64,000 bases of DNA from Platynereis dumerilii (lineage: Eukaryota; Annelida; Polychaeta; Phyllodocida; Nereididae), in the NCBI GenBank assembly GCA_026936325.1, contig JAPTHN010000001.1, positions 5,592,560 to 5,656,559 of the forward strand. The letters are read 5' to 3'. The position numbers and the translations under genes are program-made. How positions within the stretch are numbered: the stretch's first letter is position 1; each line of letters begins with the position of its first letter. Below the pieces are notes generated by a model. That model was not told the DNA's origin. It saw only the letters and a list, made by a program, of their open reading frames with translations, and ran no database searches. Positions 25,541-36,959 of this stretch are shown piece after piece.

Positions 25541-26064
25541 AAATGTCAAAGCATCTTATTCTACAGCCCCTATAAGTGGTTGTTAGACACCGATTTTGCA
25601 TTAAAATAAATACAAAGTACAGCTGAAGAAGAACTCTATATTGGAAACATTTCAGATAATACTTGGCTATTCTAATCAAAGATTGCCACTAAATGCTGAA
25701 ATTCATCATAGATGAAGGTCTTTCATGTCTTCTAGAAGGTTCATGGCTGTATTGAAAATTTTCTGATAATTTGTGTTCAGATTAGAGATGATTTGACCCA
25801 GGAGGAATTTTACAAAAAAAGAAATTGATGTATACAGAGGAACAGATTCTGACAATATAAGTTATACCCAAAAAAACAAACCAACAACATTTACAATAGA
25901 ATATATTATCTTATTTGACTTCACATTCAAAATTTAAAAAGTACTAGAAAAGAACAGAAAGAAATTATCATTATAAACATGAGTGGTGTTTTTTGTTTAT
26001 GCTCTAGTAATGCCTCAATGCTGAAGCCATTTCAGCCAGTATGAATAGTTATCCTCAGTCCAGT
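25541..26064. other. Unassigned AT-rich sequence
   Basis: No gene or repeat family was recognised between the end of duplication copy 2 and the palindromic element. Confidence 0.4.
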
Positions 26065-26109
26065 GTGAATCCTTGATTCTGATTGGCTGAGAGCCGCGGT
26101 GTATGACAC

Positions 26110-26519
26110 CGTACACCCTGTCTGTCGTCACCAGACAGGGTGTATGAGATAAACAATGATGTCACAATTGCAACCATATGATTGTTATGATGTCATCCTT
26201 GCAGCAACAATTGTCATGACATCACTATGCCATTGTTTGAGCCATTGTGACATCATCCAGGTGACAGCACTGGTGATGACGTCACAATGCTGTTGCTTTG
26301 TTACTGAAAGACATTTCACACTCAGTTTGCAAGAAAATCTGTGGACATCAATAAAAAACAAGAAGTCTGAGGATAAAACCGTTACACCCTGCTCGTTTTT
26401 CGAGGGTACGGGAATATACACCACTCAGGCCTCCATACACCACTCAGCCTTCGGCTTCGTGGTGTATGGAGTCCTTCGTGGTGTATATTCACGTACCCTC
26501 GAAACGAGCAGGGTGTAAC
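26110..26519. mobile_element. Palindromic non-autonomous DNA element
   Basis: Three parts. A short hairpin at 26113-26143 pairs ACACCCTGTCTG with CAGACAGGGTGT. A spacer carries five CRE-like octamers (listed separately). A 129-bp near-perfect palindrome at 26391-26519 pairs GTTACACCCTGCTCG with CGAGCAGGGTGTAAC. The outer ends both read ACACCCTG inward, as expected for terminal inverted repeats. GATTGGCTGAGAGC lies just outside on the left. No coding capacity and no clear target duplication. Confidence 0.65.
26157..26284. promoter_or_regulatory. Phased array of five CRE-like octamers
   Basis: TGATGTCA at 26157 and 26188, its reverse complement TGACATCA at 26217 and 26248, and the full palindrome TGACGTCA at 26277. 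The start-to-start spacings are 31, 29, 31 and 29 bp, about three helical turns. TGACGTCA is the established CREB/ATF consensus; the one-mismatch variants are known weaker bZIP sites. Whether they are bound here is inference; they may simply be units of a degenerate 30-bp repeat inside the transposon. Confidence 0.5.
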
Positions 26520-26769
26520 TGATAGTGCCACAGGGAGATGTACTGATGGGATGACAGGGCATGGGTCCACACAATGGTTTTCATGATAGTTTAAAGGAGG
26601 TTCATCCTGCAGCAAATCATATGATTTGAACCTGCGTCTTCATGCTAAAGCCGACATGCCACACACTGCATGTGTCATACATGGAGTATGGCAAATGTAA
26701 GACCACCCAAATTGCATAAGAACAGTTCAACTTCATAGAAGGAGGATAGACTAACTGATGGTGAGCATA

Positions 26770-27470
26770 CGGCAAATATCATCAGTTGATAAAGAGAGGT
26801 TGTGACATTTGCAAGGTGGGAGAACCATCATATTTGCATTAATTTACAAATTGCACCCTCTATAACTGTTGGTCACAAAGCGCATGCTAATGTGAATATG
26901 CTGCTTCCATCATATTATGCATATCTATCAATATGTATCTTTCTGCCTATCTATCTAGCTACCTATCTATCTGCAGCGTACATGTATCCATCAGTAAGTC
27001 AGACTGCTACAAATAAAAGAAGCACAAAGCCAAGTTTGAAGTCATGGCTATCAATACAGCCCAGCACAGGGAAACATAGTGAGCCCAACATACATGCAGA
27101 CAAGTCTTTGCTATTCCAGTCACCCAAGCCCCCTGCTGAATATCCCCAAATACTGAGCGGATATGAACTTGTAATTGACCAGGATTTACCATCACCAACA
27201 GTGTTACACGATTATAGATTCTACAGTACAGGCAACTGTCCAAAAGCTGGGCTTCTGAGATAAATTAGTGTTGGATTTTGGAACCAAAGTGATTTTCTCC
27301 AAAATTAACCACTGGCAGAAGAAAAACAATAAAACAACATCTAATTTGTTTTTGCAAGATAAACTCCACCTAAACCAACCCTTATTGCATTGAAACTTTA
27401 AAAGTAATTAATTTTACAGAAATTGCCATTGAGCAACAAAAGAAGTAGATGATTTAAGATCTTAAAGCAT
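26770..27470. repeat. Segmental duplication D2, partial third copy
   Basis: Parallels 17640-18330 and 24800-25540: TCATCAGTTGATAAAGAGAGG, then TACAAATAAAAGAAGCACAA-like, CCCAAGCCCCCTGCTGAATA and TTGCATTGAAACTTTAAAAG. It contains a very short TCTA array. This makes the 3' part of the D2 unit triplicated. Confidence 0.8.
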
Positions 27471-27854
27471 GTCTTATTCTATAACCATTATAAGCAGACA
27501 GAAAGACACTGATTTCGAAGTTTCTAGCTTACTTTATTGTAAGTTAAATCATGACAGGAAAGAGAGATTTTGTTTTGCCATCAAAAGATGAATGATTGAA
27601 AAAGTAAATATTCAAAAATGATCAGGCATAATGTCTGTATACATATGTAATATTTAGAATGCCTTGATCTATGTTTTTGTTGACAAAGTATGGCAAGGTT
27701 GTTTTTGTGTACTGATAGAAACTATCGATGTATGTTAATGAAAGTGATTGAACATTGTCACACAAGGCCTTTACAGAAGACATGAGTGTCAGTTGTCTTC
27801 CTGTCATCTGTGTTCCTCCCATGCCAAAACTTGCGAGGAGTGTATAATTTCTTT
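27471..27854. other. Unassigned AT-rich sequence
   Basis: No gene or repeat was recognised between the D2 remnant and the foldback element. Confidence 0.4.
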
Positions 27855-29975
27855 CTGCAGTTCTGCAGTTCTGCAGTTCTGCAGTTCTGCAGTTCTGCAG
27901 AAAAAAACTGCAGAATTCTGCAGTTTCCAAAAAAAGTGCAGAATTCTGCAGTTCTGAAAAAAACCGCAGAATTCTGCAGTTTCCAAAGGAATTGCAGAAT
28001 TCTGCAAAAAGAGTGCAGAATTCTGCAGTTTTCAAAAAAAGTTCAGAATTCTGCAGTTCTGCAAAAAAGCAGTACATTTAAATTTCTTCCTCCACCTGCA
28101 TATTCTGAAATAAATTCTGCAGTTTGGGAGTGAAATTGCAGAATTCTGCAATTCTGCAATAAATTCTGCAGATTGGGTGTGAAATTGGAGAATTCTGCAA
28201 TTTTGCAATAAATTCTGCAGTTTGGGAGGAAACTGCAGAATTCTGCGATTCTGCAATAAATTCTGCAGTTTGGGAGGAAATTGCAGAATTCTGCAATTCT
28301 GCAATAAATTCTGCAGTTTGGGAGGAAATTGCAGAATTCTGCAATTCTGCAATAAATTCTGCAGTTTTGGAGGAAATTGCAGAATTCTGCAATTCTGCAA
28401 TAAATTCTGCAGTTTGGCAGGAAACTGCAGAATTCTGCAATTCTGCAATAAATTCTGCAGTTTTGCAGCTCCATGCAGTATTTTTTGTGAACCTCTGGTA
28501 TTTAATCCAGCTTATCGATTGCAATGCATCTGCTAAGTTCTGACTTCTTCGACAAGGGTCTTGCCACTACCCAGGAAACGTTGGTTGGGGGGGGAGGAGT
28601 AGCTGTTCGGGGGTCGGGTGGGAGGTCTAGGGTTTTGATGCTCGTCTGTCCCTGCAGCCTCTCTGAAAAGTTTCTGCAGCAGAATCTGTAGTTCTGTAGG
28701 AATTCTGCAGCCTGGGAGGTTTTATGCACTTCTGCAGGTAGGATGCTGCATATTCTGCAGTTTCAAATAAACCTGCAGAATTCTGCAATTCTGCGATAAA
28801 TTCTGCAGCTTGGGGGGAAACTGCAGAATTCTGCAATTCTGCAATAAATTCTGCAGTTTGGGAGTGAAATTGCAGAATTCTGCAATTCTGCAATAAATTC
28901 TGCAGTTTGGGAGTGAAATTGAAGAATTCTGCAATTCTGCAATAAATTCTGCAGTTTGGGAGGAAACTGCAGAATTCTGCAATTCTGCAATAAATTCTGC
29001 AGAACAAATTTATTGCAGAATTCATGCAGTATTTGTGAACCTCTGGTACAAGGGACTTGTCATTACCCAGGAAACGTTGGTTGGGGGGGGGGGGGTAGCA
29101 GTTCTGGGGTCGAGTTGGGGGGGGCTGCTTCAAAATAAACCTCTATGCCTCTATGGACGTTTTGACACTCTGCTCGGCCAATTCTCAACCAAATTTCAGT
29201 CTGAAAAATGTGATGGATACCCTGCAACCAGGTCTATTTAATACAGTTGTCAGTCTTTGTCCGTCGTTGTTTCTTTTTGCCGTACGGCACTTTTTTCGGC
29301 AATCGGTCAGCTCGCAAAATGCATTTTTGAGAGCTGACCGATCGCCGAAAAACGTGTCGTACGGAAAAAAGAAACAACAACAGACAAACACTGTCAACTT
29401 CAGTCAATAGACCTGGTTGCAGGGTACCCGCAACTTTTTTCAGAGTGAAATTTGATGGAGAATTGGCCGAGCAGAGTGGTAGAACGATGACTAATCCACA
29501 AGAAAACAAAACATGCAAGTGCTGCTCCCCACAAGAATGGCGACCTGGGAGAATGGACACCAAAAGAAGAAGAAGAAGTCCATAGCAGTTCACTTTGAAT
29601 GAGCATCAAAACCCCAGACCTCCCACCCGACCCCCAAACCGCTACTCTTCCCCCCCCCCCCACAACCAACGTTTCCTGGGTAGTGGCAAGACCCTTGTCG
29701 AAGAGGTCTGAACTTAGCAGATGCATTGCAATTGATAAGCTGGATTAAATACCAGAGGTTCACAAATACTGCATGGCTGCAGAACTGCAGGATTTATTGC
29801 AGAATTGCAGAATTCTGAAGTTTCCTGCCAAACTGCAGAATTTATTGCAGAATTGCAGAATTCTGCAATTTCACTCCCAAACTGCAGAATTTATTGCAGA
29901 ATTCTGCAATTTCCTTCCAAACTGCAGAATTCATTGCAGAATTGCAGAATTGCAGGAAGAAATTTAAATGTACTG
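27855..29975. mobile_element. Giant foldback (inverted-repeat) element with internally repetitive arms
   Basis: The region is a palindrome centred near 29322. The core CCGTACGGCAC...CGTGTCGTACGG pairs with flanks CCTGCAACCAGGTCTATT and AATAGACCTGGTTGCAGGG. Further out, AACGTTGGTTGGGGG (near 28578 and 29072) pairs with its reverse complement near 29660. The outer arms are arrays of a 48-bp unit rich in GCAGAATTCTGC: about 7 units at 28137-28470, about 5 at 28760-29000, and about 3.5 inverted at 29780-29960. The outermost matching segment is AGTACATTTAAATTTCTTCC (28071 and, inverted, 29973). The left side holds a second tandem copy of the arm and an extra CTGCAG-rich extension. This is the architecture of foldback DNA transposons. 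No transposase was recognised. Confidence 0.7.
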
Positions 29976-30019
29976 AAACTTGCTAGCATTCTAAGGCTGT
30001 GTGATAAGACTGCTGTCAG

Positions 30020-31740
30020 CGGTACATTTCCCTTTTAAGCATAGTCAATGATATTGACACCCAAAGACAAATCAGACAGGAGTTTTTACTTGTCTGGTGT
30101 AATATCAATAAAGCAATGAAAATGTAGTCTGTATCAAGTGGTACACGGTTATGACTTAAAAGGGAATTGTATAAATAAATATTTGCAACGCAGCATAGAT
30201 CTAGAGAGCAGTGAATTCAACAATTAAAAAAAGTGTGCACAGTCAATGTTCTGAACAGGACAGTAAAAATTGGCTACATGTCAGGCAAATACCTTCCACT
30301 TACACAGCTACAAACTGGGCCTCAGTCTGGACTTGCCAGACACCATAGTCTAGGTCAGTCTTTGAGCAAGTGTTCCGGCAATATTGTATCTGCAGTATAT
30401 TGCATAATCAACATTTGATGTTGAGTGACCAAAAAATACTACCTTGCTAGATTTAAAACAATTTCTGGACATATCACAAAAATCAACTTTAACAAACCAA
30501 TCATCAACGTGGAATATCAGTTTCTTTGTCCATGTAACGTAAATCAAACCCAACCAAATATGATATTGTCTCACAGCTACTTCACAATGGCAGTCCATGG
30601 CAATTTGTTTGTAGTCCTGACTTTAAAGACAGATTTACGACATCAATATAAGCAATATAAGGAGGAGTCATGATATCTTGTAAAATGCCTCCCACGTACA
30701 CTGGGAGAAGTTCATATTCGTCTGGAGTTGGTCTGCCAGACACCAGTGTTCTTGCTGTATCAAAAGCCTTGTAAAACTGCAAATGTCAGTCAACAGGCTT
30801 CTGTTCCCGTGGGATATTACCATGCACAGAATACTGGATGTTCAGACAACAGTGATATTTTCCAATTTTTGCTGTTGAATGAGCATGAAATTTCAAGATT
30901 AAATTAGGTCTATTCTTCTGTAAGTACTTGATAAAATAGCTTTTTCTTGAGTGGAAAATTATTCAATAAAATATTTGACACTTAAAATGAACAAGCACGT
31001 CTTTGTCTTACAGCAATTTTCACAATTGCAGTGTACTCGTATATCAAGTGGTTTGTGGTCGTGACATTCAAAAAGCAAATATTCAAGTGTCTGCCATATA
31101 CTGAAGTTCATAATATCTTGCCAAAGCCTCCCATTAACAGTGTGTACATTATATTGGTCTTGAGCTGCTTTACCAGACACCAATGCTCTAGTGTATCAAA
31201 AGCCTCACATGGCGAACACCAGTCAACAGGCTCCTGTTCCTGTGGAATATTACCAGGGAATATTGGAACTTTATACAGATATTTCTTCATGTTTTCTGTT
31301 CAGTCAACTTGAGTGGTTGTTAAATCTCTCTAGATATAAATAGGACACCTGTTCTGTAAATACTCGCTAAAGAAACAAATAATTAAATTTGTGTCCCTTT
31401 TGAGAGAAGATATGAACAAAAATGTATTAATCAAACACGACGTTGTCTTACAGCAATTTTCAAGATTGTAGTCTGTATCAAGCGACTTGTTGTCGTGACC
31501 TAAAACGCATGCAGTGCCATTGAGTATGACAATATATTGAAGATTCATAATATCTTGCAAAAGCCTCCCACTTACAATGTGTTAACTTTATATTGGTCTG
31601 GAGCTCTTCTACCAGACACCAACGCTCTAGCTGTATCAAAAGCCTAACATAGCAAATGCCAGTCAACAGGTTAATGTTCATGTGATTTATTACCACAGAA
31701 TATTGGAACTCCAGTGATACCTCTTAATAAATGTTTGCTC
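30020..31740. repeat. Tandem repeat block, units of about 430-450 bp
   Basis: At least three units align: landmarks CATAATATCTTGC near 31110 and 31546 (CATGATATCTTG near 30671), CCAGACACCA near 30738, 31172 and 31612, and GTATCAAAAGCC near 30758, 31192 and 31636. A more diverged start, GTAGTCTGTATCAAG, lies near 30125 and 31468. The unit is AT-rich and its open stretches are short and not conserved, so it is judged non-coding. Confidence 0.7.
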
Positions 31741-31886
31741 TTAAGAAATACCATCATGCCAGATCCAAAGAACCGTTCTGCAAAGACTCAATATATCAAA
31801 AATCAAAAGCACTTGTTATATACCCAAATAATTATACTACTGCTTACATTCAGCTGCTTGTGGACATTAGGCAACTTGTGACCCCA

Positions 31887-32093
31887 CACTGTAAAATTTG
31901 AAATTTTGAGTCAGCTCATATGATTGAGTGAGATGGTTGCAAAATTTGTTTGAGCTAACATAGCTTGACTTTGTGAGTTATGATAATCTTTCTGTTGTTA
32001 TGACTAAAAACAACCAGCTGTGATAGCTCAAAGGAATTGTGTAACCATCTCACTCAATCATTTAAGCTTACTAAAAATTCAAAACTTACAGTG
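31887..32093. mobile_element. MITE with CACTGTAAAA ends, copy 1
   Basis: A 207-bp element with inverted ends: left CACTGTAAAATTTGAAATTT, right (reverse complement) CACTGTAAGTTTTGAATTTT. Inside, TGATTGAGTGAGATGGTT pairs with its complement near the right end. A second copy lies at 60150-60348. The terminus resembles that of the 8.1-kb element at 49161, suggesting related CACTA-type families. No target duplication could be established. Confidence 0.7.
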
Positions 32094-32468
32094 CAGTCGC
32101 GAGTGTTGTGACTCATTCAGTGATTATCCTGATAGCATTGCAAATTTAGAATATGACCTCACTAAAATCATGTGGGTCAAAGAGAATAACATGGCAATGA
32201 CGGAAACAATGGATTTCCATGAAAATGAAGAAATAATGAAGCTATATGAAGTCTTTGTCAATTGTATTAATTTATCGTAAATAAAGTTCTAAAGTAAGTA
32301 ATGATCGTAACCAATTATTTTCGGAAAGTAATCGCCCCATGTCTGAGAGATATGGCATCAAAAGTCACACAACAGCATCTTTCTGTAAGCACTCGTAATT
32401 CATTGGCTGTAAATCTGGGGATTGATGAATGGATGATGGACTTAACGTCTGTATTCATACACTTTGTA
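32094..32468. other. Unassigned
   Basis: No gene or repeat was recognised. An open stretch at 32020-32280 starts inside the neighbouring MITE and has no recognisable domain. Confidence 0.35.
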
Positions 32469-32630
32469 GGCTTATTAGGACAGGGGGAGAACACGAAACA
32501 CAGCGATGAGGCAAAGGATGATTGAAACAGCTGTCCAACATAGGCCCAGATGACCCGGCAAGAGCTGGATTCAAAACCTTGACCTAGCGAATGGCATCCC
32601 AGCAAGCTACCACTAGACCAACCCCCCCTC
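32469..32630 (-). mobile_element. tRNA-derived SINE, copy 4
   Basis: Minus-strand A-box region GGTCTAGTGGTAGCTTGC, a decayed B box and the shared body ending in TCCTAATAAGCC. Same family as the copies at 10000, 10388 and 19454. It lies outside the D2 duplication, so it is an independent insertion. The C-rich run at its right edge abuts the tRNA head. Confidence 0.75.
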
Positions 32631-33199
32631 CCCCTGTAAATCTGGGGAACTTCAATTAAGCCAACCAAACATGGCATTGTCTTCAGGGTATTTCTTAGCA
32701 ATAAGAATGGTGATTGATATTGAAACGACATAAAAATGAATAGGGATTGAAATTAGGGTACTTAATTGAACAATAATCATGGGACACACATCGAATGGGC
32801 GTCTGCTTCAAATTTTGGCTTGCAGTACAACCATTTGCTCAATGTAATTATTACAACAGAAACATTGTGGCAAATAAATAAATTAATTAAATATTGAAAC
32901 TTTTTGTATCATTTCACAATGAAACGAATGATTGAATGGACTTTCTGAGAAACTACATCTGGTCAGCAGCTGAAGTCAAATACATTTTGAAAACTAATCC
33001 ATAAAGTTTATTCGGAGCAACTTTTCCGGCTGGTATCTTTGCCATCCACTCCGCTTATGACGCAATGAAAATGACATTGAAAAAAAGTTTAATTGCTCTA
33101 GAATAATGTGAAGTCGAACAATGTTCTGTTCATACAATGGAGTAAGGAGACCTACTGACTAAATTATATTTGTAATTTTAACGATTACTAGTAATGTTC
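32631..33199. other. Unassigned AT-rich sequence
   Basis: Nothing recognised. Confidence 0.4.
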
Positions 33200-34330
33200 C
33201 GGCATGCGTCATAAAATATCTTGGTACCGCTATGAAGAAGTTTGACAGTAACATTGTCTGGTTTGGTAATTTTGGCACAAGTGAGCAAGAATCTACTCCA
33301 CCGGTTTCTTATGGAGTGCTAATGACATCAATGTTGACATGCACACAGCATTGGTAACTGATGTCATGCCAACATTGACATGCTGGTGTGTCACTCAGAG
33401 ATCAATACTGCTTGAGGGCCAGGAGCTGGTTCGACAGAGCAGTTGAGGCAACAGTCTGTCTGTTTGTGATGTTCAGATTTACTTCCAACGTTCATACCAA
33501 GACTAAATTTGCAAATGGCCTCATTTTAATGGCATATACCCGGTTTTGCCATACACTTTTTAAGGCGATGGCACACCAAAAATGGCAAATATATAGGCAA
33601 TCACAATTGCATGCCTTATTTCAACGTTTAACTTTGGATGTCATAGGATCTGGGTTAGCACCAAATGCAGTAAGATTTAGACCGCAGTGGTTTTGTGGGA
33701 CTGTGGGATCTTGGGGTAAAAATCTAATTTTGCGTATCATATTTTCGGATTTTTTTTTTTCTGAAATGTATTCTTGTTAATATATATAACCAGACCAAGG
33801 ACCTACATTGTCTTATCTCTGTCAAATAATACAGAAAATCTGTATTTCTGGTAGATCAGTGTTGTGTAAAATATTTGTTATTATAACTGGAATGATAATT
33901 TACCCAAATGTCATGTTGTTTCCAGAGAGCATTACTGTTACAATATTATTAGCACCACACAGCGAAAATTTCTGTCTGCTCCTATGACAGATTACCACAG
34001 AAAACTGAAAACTGAAACTGAGGTGATATTTCTCAATAAATGATGGCCATAGAATGGTCGGGAAATACCATCTGGTTAGTTTTAAAGAGCAAGCTTGCCA
34101 CACTCATAAATCATCAGAACAAGCTTTGATGCAGCACAGTCCCATCCAGCGAGACTAAAACACAATATTGTCACAAAGGCATTTGAAAAAGTCAGCAAAA
34201 GAGAATAAATGTTTATGAGATTCCAATGTCCCAACAAGAGCTAAAGGCACAAATCAGCAATGTAAAATTCAATTCAAATCCAATGGAACTCATCAATATT
34301 GATGGCGAACTCAAGTTTTCCTGGTCCAGA
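33200..34330. repeat. Duplicated unit D3, copy 1
   Basis: Shares a core (AATGGTCGGGAAATACCATC then CTGGTTAGTTTTAAAGAGC and CACTCATAAA) with copies near 35425, 37026 and 39246. It also shares a GATCAATACT-containing segment with the 34880 copy. Non-coding; the divergence suggests the oldest of the four. Confidence 0.5.
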
Positions 34331-34879
34331 ACAGCGCGAACGACTTATCAGTGATAAATACCTAATATTAAGTACCGGGTAATACAATACCCTTTTAAAA
34401 TTACAAGTGGGCGATTTAGTTCTACATGCAATCCTTCATAAATGTCTTCACAAAATCAATCCAATAGTGCTTGTATATTGTGACTTGTAGATTGGCAATG
34501 GGTTGTCTACGTCAGAGAGATTCCAAACAAAATCTTTGCCAGCCCTGTCATTGATGGCATATGTACATTTAAAGAGGTTGATCAAAATGTCTAAATCATT
34601 GCAATTCGGTCAAAATTAAGCCTTTCAATTACAGATAGCTATACCAACAATGAGGAAATATTAGAGGATAAAGAAGAACTGACAGATTGGGAGCATATGG
34701 CATGGAACACTTTGGGGTCACGACACTTGCCTGGTGGGAGGGCCATCCGATTTTCCTATCATTTATAAATGTCAGGGGCTGTTACAGTTGGACATACCTT
34801 GCATATTAATGTGAACTGACATCAGAGAACTACTGTAAGAGGGACTCACACAGGCCCAGAGGGGGAGGGTTAGTTCAGT
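34331..34879. other. Unassigned
   Basis: No gene or known repeat recognised; possibly diverged D3 sequence. Confidence 0.3.
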
Positions 34880-35960
34880 TGGTACGTGATGATAATAAAC
34901 ATTCATAGATTAGCATTACCAAAATTTTGTCACGTTCTGGGCATTTTTACTCAGACAAAACTGAGTCTTAAAAGCAAAGATTAAAATAAGCTTGAAAGCA
35001 GTAAAACTTCTACCTAACTGAACTAAAATTACGAAATTGTCTAAAACGCTTCTTCAGAAGATGTCATAAAACATTAAAAGAGTTTTAATTTTGAGATTAT
35101 CCTCTGTCACAGGTGAAGGAAACAACAGTTGCTGAGTGGTATGGATAGCAAGTTTCACATCAAGAATGGTGAAATGCAGCCCTTACTAGTTACTAACGAA
35201 TTCTGAAATGCTGGTTATGGAATCTGATTATAACTGCAACAACAAATTGAGTGTAAATGGAAACCAATGAATTTGTTTCCAGATCATTTAAATGAGAAAA
35301 AAAATTCTTGGTTGACACTAATGAGCCTCTCTATTATGACTGTCATTCGTGTCATTGATAAATTACTACTAAAATAATTTTTGTTTTAGCTGGACCAACA
35401 TTATGGTGAGAACGTTGAATTAGAAAATGATGGAATGGGAAACCTGGGAAGTCGCATCTGGTTAGTTTAAGAAAACAAGCTCTGCCAACACTCATAAAAT
35501 TGATTTTGAAAAGACAACCGCTACTGAAAGGCAATTTCCGGTAGCCGAGATGGAATAACAGAATTTTCCTAACAGCACCTCAACTGCAGGCAAGAATTAA
35601 ATTTGACATCTGTATCTCCAACAATTCTGAGCCATCAACATTCTACTCTCTGTCTGCAGCTTGGTAATAACACCAAAGATGCCTCTGACATGGTGAGGGT
35701 AAATAATGTCATGCTAACGCCAACATGTTTGATTGTCATTATTTGATCAATACTCGACAGTCGAGAGACTCGGGACTGGAGCTGCACAGATGAAAATATC
35801 CTTCGCACTTTTCTCACACGCCGGCCACACTTGCTCGCAGCTTGAATATTTGTTGGATTATTGTTACTGGGATATTTATTTTCGCATTTGTCATTTGAAG
35901 ACAGTACTGCGAACATACATGAAAATGTATGAGTATCAAGAAAAGGAAGATTGAGTGTTC
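34880..35960. repeat. Duplicated unit D3, copy 2
   Basis: Core at 35425-35505 (GGAAGTCGCATCTGGTTAGT, then GCCAACACTCATAAA). Followed by sequence around 35745 resembling 33395. No coding capacity was recognised. Confidence 0.5.
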
Positions 35961-36447
35961 CTTACAGTGTCAGCCACCAAGGCACACTCTAATAGGCCTA
36001 TGCTCCCACTTTAATAATATCTAATCAGTGGAACCATTATTCAAGAAGGCAATTCTCTGATGAATCAGTCTCTGCATTATGTTTTACCGATCCATTATCT
36101 GCTTGTGCTTTCTGTATAAACCCCACCAATACTTTTGTTTTCGTCAACTGAACAAAAACTGTAAATTCTTGTGAAGCATTGATTCAGTTGACATTCAATA
36201 GCACAGCATGGACCCATTTCTCAACCACATTTCATACAGTGTGCACAAATCAACCAAATCAAAAACTAACTCTCTTTGATTAAAGCCCTGACATAAAACA
36301 CATCACTCTAAATTAGTTCTCAATAAAGGGCCATGTTTAAAGCAATATTCTGATTTTTTTATTAATCCAACTCAGATGCACTTACTAAATGGTCCGATTG
36401 CATGATAAACATAGGCGAATAATAAAAAGACTGGCTGTAGTCATAGA
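35961..36447. other. Unassigned
   Basis: Nothing recognised. Confidence 0.35.
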
Positions 36448-36600
36448 GACATAAAGCTGAGTAGGAGGCACAAGCATCACTTGTCTATCAGTCAGCTGTG
36501 TTTCTCCCATACCAAGCCATATTAGCATTCCCAGTGGGCTTTGTGTGATGCCACAACTGTCTCTCTCTTCCTCTGCATAATCAAGCATAGTCAAAGCAAC
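36448..36600 (-). mobile_element. Solo diverged end of the long-inverted-repeat element
   Basis: Read on the minus strand it follows the element ends at 13414 and 21869: GAGAGAGACAGTTGTGGC-like, GGGAATGCTAATATGGCTTG-like and GGGAGAAACACAGCTGAC. It is noticeably more diverged than the D2 copies and has no partner end nearby. Confidence 0.5.
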
Positions 36601-36959
36601 AGGCAATCCAGCTGCTTAGGCAATACATCATTTGCTCAAATCATGCAATTGTACAGTAAGTTGAGCAATTCAGTGTCTACAGACTGGTGGGTGTCCTGTA
36701 AAGACCAAATATATGTCTGAATTAGTGATATATTCTTTCAACATGAATTAGTGATGTATCCTTTCAACACGATTGCAACTGAACAGTATTTAGGATTACA
36801 ATTTGGCAGTTCATAATCTGTTCAATTATTGCAATTGTACAGGAAAAGAGCATTGAATTCAACATTTCGATATCTTACAACTGTCAAATATATATGTCTA
36901 AATCTTGTAATTGTTCAGTAAAGGACATTAAATGTTCTAAAATCGTATAAGAAAATGTC

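Noticed and set aside
28032-28536. Several 100-150 codon frames on both strands reading NCRIYCRIAEF-like repeats
   Set aside because: The 48-bp repeat unit is a multiple of three, so several frames stay open at once; no frame is preferred.
27855-29000. CRISPR array
   Set aside because: Contiguous 48-bp repeats without spacers inside a palindromic eukaryotic element.
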